From: Candidatus Saganbacteria bacterium
GTDB taxonomy: Bacteria > Margulisbacteria > WOR-1 > O2-12-FULL-45-9 > XYB2-FULL-48-7
Assembly (NCBI GenBank): GCA_016939335.1
Contig: JAFGHC010000026.1
Location: 1-43,143, forward strand
Length of the DNA: 43,143 bases
Direction: 5' to 3'
Shown here: piece after piece, positions 34,843-43,143 of the stretch
Layout of the letters: each line of letters opens with the position of its first letter
Numbering within the stretch: the stretch's first letter is position 1
Made by a program: the position numbers and the translations under genes
Notes under the pieces: generated by a model
Databases searched by the model: none
The model's input: only the letters and a program-made list of their open reading frames with translations
What the model was told of the DNA's origin: nothing

Positions 34843-36894
34843 TTAAACCCCAAAATGAAGATTGTCAGCGAGATATTTCAGCCAGGCATAAGCCGCGGTG
34901 CTGCCCGAGCCGGCGGGAATTATCCGGGGAGCTTTTAAGCTGATAACTTCTTCCTGGTCCTGATTCAAACCCAAGGCGGTCAGATTCTCCAGCGCCAGTA
35001 CTTCCATATCGTTGCCCGTCCAGATACTTCCGTCCGGCTTCAATCTAATGAAGAACTCAGTGCCCAGATAAAGCACTTCTTTGGCCCCGGCAGTTTGCTG
35101 CAGGTCTTTTAAGGCCGAACATTTATTGGCGGAAAGACGATTGATCTCAATGGTCCTGAAGCCGCCGCTCCGGACCGCGTACTTCCCGGCCAGGTCGGCG
35201 TGGTCTTGAGCCAGCCTCTGATTAATATTGTGAATCAGCCGGTCTCGCTCCTCCGGCATAATCTTCTCGATGGCCAATTGAGCGCTCTCTGACCGCAGGC
35301 GGACCCGTTCGGCCCCGCTGGCCTCGGTCAGATAGAGTTGTGCTTCCCGGTCACCCTGCTTGGCCCTGACTTCCAGCCGCTGCCGATATTCCTTAACCAC
35401 TTCCGCGGCGATCCTGGTTAATTGAGCGGCATCATCACCGCCGAGCCTTTTATCCTCACCATAGACAGTATCGGATTCCTTGCTCAAATTATCCCCTTCG
35501 TTTGAGAAGGCGGTCTTTGTCGCGCCGCCGTCGGCATAAAGCAGCAGGTTTTTGACGGCTGCCTTCTCTGTTAATAGACCGAAGAGCTTCTCGATGACTT
35601 CGAACTGTCTCCCGCTCTCATCCCCGCTGAACAAAGCCACTCTGACCCCTTTTTCCAGCAGCCGGGCCACCGGCGATAAAACGTAGCTTTCTCTGGCGGT
35701 CAAGTTGCCGTCAAGGCAGCTTTCACGCGCCGGATCGGCCAGGAGCGAATTTATGCGCAAGACGACCGCTGTGCTCTTAAAGTCCATCCGGCTAAGTGGC
35801 TCCGGGATGGTGATCTCCTTTTTAAGAAAGAGCGGGACCCTGGCATCAGGGAGATCGACCCGTGCCCCCCTGGGAAGGTGCCGGCTGGCCTCGCTAAGCA
35901 GGCTGAAATAGCGCAAGATCTCCAGGGTGGCCTGCGGCCCAGCTCCGGCGTTTATCAAGCGCGGATGAGCGGGAACCTGGGTCTGGTCCAGGTTGACGGC
36001 AAAGGCGATGACGTTCGGCACCCGCAGGACCGACATATCATTGCCGTAGACCGGGCCGCCTTTGCTATCGGCCGTTAGAGTGAATTCGTCGCCAAAATAA
36101 AAGACCGGAAAACCGATTTCCCGGGCCTCAAAACTTTCCTCGGGGATGCTCAACTCTTCCATCATCAGCCTCAAGGCAGAAGCCTTATCGACGCCCCGCC
36201 GATTGATATCGACGCTGGAGGAGCCGCTCAGCAATGCCTCGTATCTTCCTTTGGCAATACCCGCCTCTTCTAAGGAATGCTGGATGCCCCTGACGGTCTT
36301 TTCCCTCTCGCTTTGAACCTCGAAAGGTTTCAAGGTGATCTGAACGGTCGAACCCAGATACCGCCTTACTTCTATTCGTTTTCCTTTTTTTGCCTCCCAG
36401 ATAAAATCCGGGAAGGCCGATTCAAGGGTGGCCCGGATAACCTCATTATCATCGGCGCTTATTCCGTGTCGCCGGCTGTGCGCCTCACCCGCCGCCTTGT
36501 TCCATTCGCCCTCGGGGTTAAATGAATAGCGCGAGGCGCCTTTATTGGCGAAAAAAGTAAAGTTGCGGAGCAGGTGACCGAGTCCGGTCCCCTTGAGAGC
36601 GCTCTCCAGCGGAGCGACCACCCGGCTGGCTTGTTCTTCCATATCATTGCCGGAAATTACAACGATCGGGACCGCTCTTTCCAGAAAACTGACAAATTGG
36701 GCCAGGATCGGCCGGTTAGAAAAAGTTGTGGTGATCGGAGGCTCGGTTTTGTCGCTGCGCAAAAGCGTTTGATCGATGTCAAAACCGAAAAAAGTATGCC
36801 GGAACATCTCTCCCGAGGCGCGTTTTACTTCCGGCCTGGTCAAGAGCGGCAAAGCAGCAAAGGTCCGCACCGGCACACCCAGTATTTTCCCCAT
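34843..36894 (-). CDS. tandem HAD-like phosphatase, second half degenerate
   Basis: 683 aa made of two related halves. First half (about 30-330): FFGFDIDQTLLRSD has the HAD DxDxT, then VVISGNDMEE, SSVDINRRGVDKASALRLMM (motif III Lys) and VFYFGDEFT...YGNDMSVL. Second half (about 365-680): VALFSGDESGRQFE, FRTIEINRLSANKCSALKDL, VLYLGTEFF and TGNDMEVL, but the nucleophile strand reads AVVLRINSLLA with no Asp pair. Looks like a sugar-phosphatase/phosphomannomutase-type HAD duplicated and partly inactivated. GGGGGG before the ATG. Bordered by pnp and copy C of its tail. Confidence 0.8.
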   Translation of the reverse strand: MGKILGVPVRTFAALPLLTRPEVKRASGEMFRHTFFGFDIDQTLLRSDKTEPPITTTFSNRPILAQFVSFLERAVPIVVISGNDMEEQASRVVAPLESALKGTGLGHLLRNFTFFANKGASRYSFNPEGEWNKAAGEAHSRRHGISADDNEVIRATLESAFPDFIWEAKKGKRIEVRRYLGSTVQITLKPFEVQSEREKTVRGIQHSLEEAGIAKGRYEALLSGSSSVDINRRGVDKASALRLMMEELSIPEESFEAREIGFPVFYFGDEFTLTADSKGGPVYGNDMSVLRVPNVIAFAVNLDQTQVPAHPRLINAGAGPQATLEILRYFSLLSEASRHLPRGARVDLPDARVPLFLKKEITIPEPLSRMDFKSTAVVLRINSLLADPARESCLDGNLTARESYVLSPVARLLEKGVRVALFSGDESGRQFEVIEKLFGLLTEKAAVKNLLLYADGGATKTAFSNEGDNLSKESDTVYGEDKRLGGDDAAQLTRIAAEVVKEYRQRLEVRAKQGDREAQLYLTEASGAERVRLRSESAQLAIEKIMPEERDRLIHNINQRLAQDHADLAGKYAVRSGGFRTIEINRLSANKCSALKDLQQTAGAKEVLYLGTEFFIRLKPDGSIWTGNDMEVLALENLTALGLNQDQEEVISLKAPRIIPAGSGSTAAYAWLKYLADNLHFGV

Positions 36895-36952
36895 AATAGC
36901 ACCCCCCGACGGTCTATTTTACTTTCGTCAGGGCGCCGGGAAAATTTCAACT

Positions 36953-36986
36953 AAAGATAAAAGTCGTATAAAGATAAAAGTCGGTC
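36953..36986. repeat. 17-nt direct repeat behind pnp
   Basis: aaagataaaagtcgtat is followed directly by a second near-identical copy. It lies in the 131-nt space between the HAD gene and the pnp stop. Confidence 0.6.
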
Positions 36987-37025
36987 AGGAAGAATGCTCT
37001 ATAAACTATAAAAGAGGAGAAACAA

Positions 37026-39152
37026 TTATTCGCCGTAGATGTGCTTTTTGTCTTCTGCCGAAACGCGGCTCATCGTCAGGTTGATGCGGCCCATGTCGTC
37101 GATCTCGATCACTTTGACCACGACCATGTCGCCCATCTTGACGACGTCCTCGACCTTGGCGACGCGGCGCTCGGCCAGCTGGGAGATGTGGACCAGGCCG
37201 TCCTTGCCGCCCGGCAGCTCCACGAACGCGCCGAAAGGCATGATCCGGACCACGGGACCGCGGAAAACGTCGCCTTCTTTGGGCGAGAACGTCAGCTCAT
37301 CGATCTTGGCTTTGGCTACCTTGGCCGCGGCCGCGTCGGCGGTGGTGATCAGGACGGTGCCGTCGTCCTCGATGTCGATCTCTACGCCGGTCTCTTCGGT
37401 GATCGAGCGGATCATCTTGCCGCCCGGGCCGATCACCGTGCCGATCTTTTCCGGATCGATCTTGAAGCTGATGACGCGCGGCGCGTAAGGCGACAGCTCG
37501 GCGCGCGGCGACTTGATCGTCTCTTCCATTTTGTCGAGGATGAAGTTGCGCCCCTCTTTGGCCTGGCCCAGAGCGCGTTCGATGATCTCAAATGACAGCC
37601 CTTTGATCTTGATATCGACTTGAATGGCGGTAATGCCTTTGCGGGTGCCGGTCACCTTGAAGTCCATGTCGCCCAGGTGGTCTTCCAGCCCCTGAATATC
37701 GGTGATGGTAACAGCCTTGTCCCCTTCGGTGATCAGCCCGACGGAAATGCCGGCCACCGGGGCTTCGATCTTAACGCCGGCGTCCATCAGGGCCAGCGTC
37801 GAACCGCAGGTCGAAGCCATCGAGGTCGAGCCGTTGCTCCCGAGGACCTCGGAAACCAGTCTAACGGTATACGGGAATTCTTCTTCGCTCGGGATGACAG
37901 GCAAGAGGGCTTTTTCCGCCAGGGCGCCGTGGCCGATCTCGCGCCGTCCGGCCCCGCGCAGCGGCCGCACTTCGCCCACCGAGTAGGCCGGGAAATTGTA
38001 ATGGTGCATGTAGCGTTTTTCCGTCTCTTCCAGGTCCAGCCCTTCGAGGCGCTGGCCTTCTCCGGCCGAACCGAGCGTCACCACGGTCAGGACCTGCGTT
38101 TGCCCGCGCGAGAACAGGGCGGAACCGTGGGTGCGCGGCAGGATGCCGAGTTCGCAGCTGAGCGGGCGGATGTCCTTCGGCCCGCGTCCGTCGACCCGCT
38201 TGCCGTCTTTCAGGATCATCCGGCGCATCGCTTCGTATTCGATCTCTTCGATCACCTTATTAATGTCGCCGGGCGCCTTGGCGATCAGTTCTTCGAGGTC
38301 TGCTTTGCCCTTGACACCGGCCTTGATCTCTTCGATGAGCTTCTTTATCTCTTCAACCTGCTTGTCCTTGTCGGCGATCTTCAAGGCCGCTTCAATCTTG
38401 GCCGAGGCTTTGTCGCGGACCAGTTTTTCCACTTGCGGGTCAACTTCGTGGCAAACAACGGTGATCTTCGGCTGCCCGGCCTGTTTGACCAATTCTAATT
38501 GCAGGGCGATCAGCTCTTTAATGACGACATGGCCGGCTTTGATCGCCGCCATCATGTCGGCTTCGCTGACCTGGTCGGCGCCGGCTTCGATCATCGAGAT
38601 CGAGTCGTTATTGCCGGCGATCACCAGATCAAGGGCCGATTCCTTCATCTCGGTCGAGGTCGGATTGACGATAAGCTTGTCGCCGACCTTGGCGACGCGC
38701 ACCGCGGCCAGCGGGCCCATAAAGGGGATTTCCGAGATCGAGAGCGCGGCGGAGGCGCCGACGATGGCCAGAATGTCCGGCGGGTTCTCCTGGTCGACGG
38801 AAAGCGGGGTCACCACTATTTGAACGTCGTTGCGGAAACCTTCGGGGAACATCGGCCGGATCGGCCGGTCGATCTTGCGGGAGGTCAGGATCGCCTTTTC
38901 GGACGGGCGCCCCTCGCGCTTGAAAAAACCTCCGGGGATGCGGCCGGCGGCGTACAGCTTCTCCTCAAAATCGACAAGCAGAGGGAAAAAATCGATCCCT
39001 TCACGCGGGGTAGCGGCCATCGTCGCTGTCGCCAGCACCATGGTGTCGCCCAGCCGGACGATGACCGAACCGCCCGCTTCACGGGCGACCCGCCCGGTCT
39101 CCAGGCTGAAGACGCGTCCGTCCGCCAGCTTGAGCTCGGCTTTTTTGATCAT
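37026..39152 (-). CDS. pnp: polyribonucleotide nucleotidyltransferase (PNPase)
   Basis: 708 aa, full length. 3'-5' phosphorolytic RNA decay. Two RNase PH cores with the helical linker (about 240-310), then KH domain ([20 protein letters not shown]) and S1 domain ([20 protein letters not shown]). The ATG overlaps the rpsO stop (ATGA), the classic rpsO-pnp operon. Its last 31 codons are the sequence repeated, in part, three times downstream (copies A, B and C). The present tail may have been restored by an insertion. Confidence 0.98.
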   Translation of the reverse strand: MIKKAELKLADGRVFSLETGRVAREAGGSVIVRLGDTMVLATATMAATPREGIDFFPLLVDFEEKLYAAGRIPGGFFKREGRPSEKAILTSRKIDRPIRPMFPEGFRNDVQIVVTPLSVDQENPPDILAIVGASAALSISEIPFMGPLAAVRVAKVGDKLIVNPTSTEMKESALDLVIAGNNDSISMIEAGADQVSEADMMAAIKAGHVVIKELIALQLELVKQAGQPKITVVCHEVDPQVEKLVRDKASAKIEAALKIADKDKQVEEIKKLIEEIKAGVKGKADLEELIAKAPGDINKVIEEIEYEAMRRMILKDGKRVDGRGPKDIRPLSCELGILPRTHGSALFSRGQTQVLTVVTLGSAGEGQRLEGLDLEETEKRYMHHYNFPAYSVGEVRPLRGAGRREIGHGALAEKALLPVIPSEEEFPYTVRLVSEVLGSNGSTSMASTCGSTLALMDAGVKIEAPVAGISVGLITEGDKAVTITDIQGLEDHLGDMDFKVTGTRKGITAIQVDIKIKGLSFEIIERALGQAKEGRNFILDKMEETIKSPRAELSPYAPRVISFKIDPEKIGTVIGPGGKMIRSITEETGVEIDIEDDGTVLITTADAAAAKVAKAKIDELTFSPKEGDVFRGPVVRIMPFGAFVELPGGKDGLVHISQLAERRVAKVEDVVKMGDMVVVKVIEIDDMGRINLTMSRVSAEDKKHIYGE

Positions 39153-39415
39153 GCGAGGTCCAGACTGGTGGTGACCGCCGCGAACTTCTTGCTATCGCTT
39201 TTTTGCAGATACTTCAAGAGCCGTTTGCGCTGGCCGACGAGGAGCAGCAAGCCGCGGCGGCTGTGCTGGTCATTTTTGTTCTTTTTCAGGTGCTCGACCA
39301 GCGTGTTGATCCGCTCGGTCAGGAGCGCGACCTGCACTTCGGTGGAACCGGTATCACCATCATGACGCTTGAATTTGCCTAAAATCTCGATCTTCTTTTC
39401 TTTATTCAATACCAT
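39149..39415 (-). CDS. rpsO: 30S ribosomal protein S15
   Basis: 88 aa, standard size. KFKRHDGDTGSTEVQVALLT and HLKKNKNDQHSRRGLLLLVG are the family signatures. Primary 16S rRNA binder of the S6-S18-S15 platform. TATAAT (39427-39432) lies 11 nt before the ATG; the short leader leaves no room for the structured autoregulatory site known in E. coli. Confidence 0.98.
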   Translation of the reverse strand: MVLNKEKKIEILGKFKRHDGDTGSTEVQVALLTERINTLVEHLKKNKNDQHSRRGLLLLVGQRKRLLKYLQKSDSKKFAAVTTSLDLA

Positions 39416-39426
39416 TATTTGTTTGT

Positions 39427-39432
39427 ATTATA
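39427..39432 (-). promoter_or_regulatory. -10 box of rpsO-pnp
   Basis: Minus-strand TATAAT with an 11-nt gap to the ATG at 39415, leaving a leader of about 4-5 nt. It lies at the end of the ribF gene. Confidence 0.5.
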
Positions 39433-40332
39433 TCACATCGCCCGCGCCCGGACAATATCTTTTTTGATCTGCGCGACTAATTTCTCGGCATCGGAAAACT
39501 GTCTCTCTTCCCGCAGGCGGCGGAAAAGGTCGAGTTTGAGCGTCTTCCCCCCCAGTCTGCCGCGGAAATTCAGGATGTGCGCTTCGACCGTGACCCGGCC
39601 GGTCCGGAAGGTCGGGCGCGAGCCGATGTTGACCAGGCACTTTTTACCGTCAATGTAGCCGAAATAGACGCCGTGGGCCGGGATCAGCTTGCGCGGATCG
39701 ACTTTCAGATTGGCGGTCGGAAAGCCAAGCTCCCTCCCCCGTCCGTCGCCGCTGACAACCTTCCCGGTGATCCGGTAAGGGTGGCCGAGCAGTTTGAGCG
39801 CCCGGGCAAAGTCCCCCCGGCTGATCAGATCGCGAACCAGGGCCGATTTAACGATCTGTCCCCCGCAGCGGACCGGCGGCAGGACGGTCACGCCGAAGCC
39901 GCAGCGCGCGCCGAGCTTTTTCAAGCCGGCCGGGTTATCGGCGCGGCCCCGCCCGAAAGCGTAATCGTAACCGACAAAAACGTGCCTGACCCCCAGCCGG
40001 CCGACCAGATAACGTTCAACGTACTCGCGGCCGGAGAGCCGCCGCAAACCGGCGGAAAAACCGCTGACCACCACCGCATCAACCCCCAGCGAAGCGAAAA
40101 GTTCTTCGCGCTCGGCCAGCGTCGTCAGCAGGCGCAAGCCGCGTTCGGGCGCGACGACTTCCTGCGGGTGGGGATCGAAAGTCACGACGGCGGAATGGGC
40201 GGAAAGCCGGTGAGCGCGCTTAATGGCGGCTTCAATGACCTTTTTATGGCCGACGTGGACGCCGTCAAACGTCCCCAGCGCGACGACCGGGCGGTGAAGC
40301 TTCCCTTTCCGGGGATGGCGGACGATCCTCAT
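39433..40332 (-). CDS. ribF: bifunctional riboflavin kinase/FAD synthetase
   Basis: 299 aa from the ATG at 40332. N-terminal FMN adenylyltransferase with ALGTFDGVHVGHKKVIEAA, VVTFDPHPQE and FVGYDYAFGRGR; C-terminal flavokinase with GRGRELGFPTANLKVD, GVYFGYIDGK and VEAHILNF. Makes FMN and FAD. The start overlaps the amj stop by 4 nt (ATGA). Confidence 0.96.
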   Translation of the reverse strand: MRIVRHPRKGKLHRPVVALGTFDGVHVGHKKVIEAAIKRAHRLSAHSAVVTFDPHPQEVVAPERGLRLLTTLAEREELFASLGVDAVVVSGFSAGLRRLSGREYVERYLVGRLGVRHVFVGYDYAFGRGRADNPAGLKKLGARCGFGVTVLPPVRCGGQIVKSALVRDLISRGDFARALKLLGHPYRITGKVVSGDGRGRELGFPTANLKVDPRKLIPAHGVYFGYIDGKKCLVNIGSRPTFRTGRVTVEAHILNFRGRLGGKTLKLDLFRRLREERQFSDAEKLVAQIKKDIVRARAM

Positions 40333-41147
40333 CGGCCGAACATACCCTTGACCAGGAGGGTCGCCGATTTGATGTACTCGGCCGAGGGGAGGAACAAAAG
40401 CTGGGCCAGGATCAGCGTGCCGGCGACCCGGCCCAGTATAATGTAGAAAACCATCGCCCGGACGTCCGCTTCTTTCCGCCTGCCGCGGACCGCTTGATCG
40501 GTAAGGTAAGCGCAGGTCGGGTCGACCAGCGTCACCAGCAGGATCGTAGCAACGCCGTTGACGATCGCCGAAAGCTGGGAAGCGGTGATCCGGAACTCCG
40601 GCACCAGCGCGCCGGCATACAATGATGAAAGAACGCCGATGGCGTAGACCGAAACGACGATCAGATTGGTCCAGAGAAAGGCCTGCGGCATCCCCTGCAA
40701 GCCCAGGTTCATTAACGACCCTTTTGACGGCAGGCGGAAGCGGCGGAGGATCGCTTTCAGGTTTTTCGGGCGGAACGCGGCCGCGATCAGGCGGGGGACG
40801 GAGCCGACTCTTTCGAAGCGGAAGATCGCTTTGGTGAAGACCGCGACGAAAAACGGGGTCATGAGCGCGCCGCACAGGTTGCCGACAAAGGCGGCAAAGA
40901 TCACATAGCGGAAGCTGGCGATAAGCGAACCGGGGTTGCCGGTCAGGATCGCGTGGTCGACCATGCCGCCGAGGAACGGCGCCTGCAGCATATTGGAGGT
41001 CCGGGTGATCAGCAGCGTGGCGTTAACAAACGAAAGCGAGGTCGCGATCTGTTTGGTGCGGACCCCGGCGAGGCGCAGCGATGAGGCCGCGGTTTCGGTA
41101 AAATGGATTATGCCGGTCAGGACACAGACGAATAAGATCGGGTTCAT
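40329..41147 (-). CDS. amj: lipid II flippase Amj (DUF2837)
   Basis: 272 aa integral membrane protein with about six spans. IIHFTETAASSLRLAGVRTK and TSLSFVNATLLITRTSNMLQ followed by APFLGGMVDH are typical of the Amj/YdaH family, the alternate lipid II flippase first found in Bacillus subtilis. No murJ lies in this window, so whether Amj is the main flippase here cannot be told. TATAAT at 41156-41161, 8 nt before the ATG. Confidence 0.88.
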   Translation of the reverse strand: MNPILFVCVLTGIIHFTETAASSLRLAGVRTKQIATSLSFVNATLLITRTSNMLQAPFLGGMVDHAILTGNPGSLIASFRYVIFAAFVGNLCGALMTPFFVAVFTKAIFRFERVGSVPRLIAAAFRPKNLKAILRRFRLPSKGSLMNLGLQGMPQAFLWTNLIVVSVYAIGVLSSLYAGALVPEFRITASQLSAIVNGVATILLVTLVDPTCAYLTDQAVRGRRKEADVRAMVFYIILGRVAGTLILAQLLFLPSAEYIKSATLLVKGMFGR

Positions 41148-41155
41148 GACGTCTT

Positions 41156-41161
41156 ATTATA
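41156..41161 (-). promoter_or_regulatory. -10 box of amj-ribF
   Basis: Minus-strand TATAAT with an 8-nt gap to the ATG; close to leaderless. Confidence 0.5.
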
Positions 41162-41220
41162 TCATGAGAAAGAAACAATATTAGTATGGGGATTCCCGGT
41201 TTCCCGATCAAAAGCTTTGC

Positions 41221-41226
41221 TATAAT
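41221..41226 (+). promoter_or_regulatory. -10 box of bioF-bioD, leaderless
   Basis: TATAAT, exactly 6 nt before the ATG at 41233. No obvious -35 hexamer and no Shine-Dalgarno. Confidence 0.6.
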
Positions 41227-41232
41227 GTCATC

Positions 41233-43062
<1,830 letters not shown>

Positions 43063-43066
43063 ACTA

Positions 43067-43121
43067 CTACCGCCTGAAGGCGGTAGGTTGCCAGTGGTAT
43101 TGCGAAAGCTGAAGCTTCCGC
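43067..43121. repeat. two TGAA-loop palindromes
   Basis: CTACCGCC-TGAA-GGCGGTAG (43067-43086) and GCGAAAGC-TGAA-GCTTCCGC (43102-43121, one arm mismatch). The rest of 42981-43143 contains no gene. Confidence 0.7.
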
Positions 43122-43143
43122 TTAAAACCCAGTAATTGTAAAA

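Noticed and set aside
39433-40875. long 480-aa form of RibF
   Set aside because: The upstream part is a shadow of amj; the ATG at 40332 overlaps the amj stop and gives the normal RibF length.

Overview
The window looks like a chromosomal piece of an uncultivated, diderm (outer-membrane) bacterium with a GC-rich genome. Evidence for an outer membrane: a beta-barrel protein ending in a terminal Phe (21625-23535) and a PorV-like barrel fused to three C-terminal SLH repeats (24236-26203), an arrangement that would pin the outer membrane to the wall. A Margulisbacteria/WOR-1-like lineage is a reasonable guess from this architecture and from the repeat-rich gene borders, but nothing here proves it. 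No rRNA, tRNA or CRISPR array was seen.

Layout. 51-1968: FemAB-like peptidyltransferase and a PabA/TrpG glutaminase divergently transcribed from overlapping -10 boxes, then an FmdB zinc ribbon. 2002-10809 (minus): a long co-directional run dnaX - asd - methyltransferase - ion channel - cysE - cysS - MFS - serS. 11022-12995 (minus): a diversity-generating retroelement (DGR) with FGE/C-type-lectin target, variable repeat, start of the accessory gene avd, reverse transcriptase and template repeat; a deletion appears to have fused the front of avd to the body of the RT. 13112-13946: MNT/HEPN toxin-antitoxin pair plus a small third ORF. 13937-21559 (mostly minus): alr, PHP phosphoesterase, dapA-metallophosphoesterase-unknown operon, coaE-uvrB. 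21625-26203 (plus): three-gene envelope operon. 26231-30053: an IS200/REP-type Y1 element, comEC, a repeat-bracketed GxxExxY gene, comEA. 30268-33004: lytic transglycosylase and purL. 33053-37025: three accessory cassettes stacked behind pnp, each bordered by a copy of the 3' end of pnp. 37026-42980: pnp-rpsO, ribF-amj, bioF-bioD.

Three themes run through the window. (1) Degenerate tandem repeats of 7 or 8 nt (four to seven units) sit at many gene borders and also inside reading frames (PurL, CoaE, CysS, DnaX), and have supplied signal peptides, termini, a ribosome-binding site and a stop codon. (2) First genes of transcription units very often have a TATAAT-like box 5-11 nt before the start codon, implying leaderless mRNAs. 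(3) Accessory DNA enters in small modules without recombinases: the pnp-tail cassettes, the octamer-bracketed GxxExxY cassette and small palindromes. The pnp-tail cassette array is the best candidate for an undescribed system.
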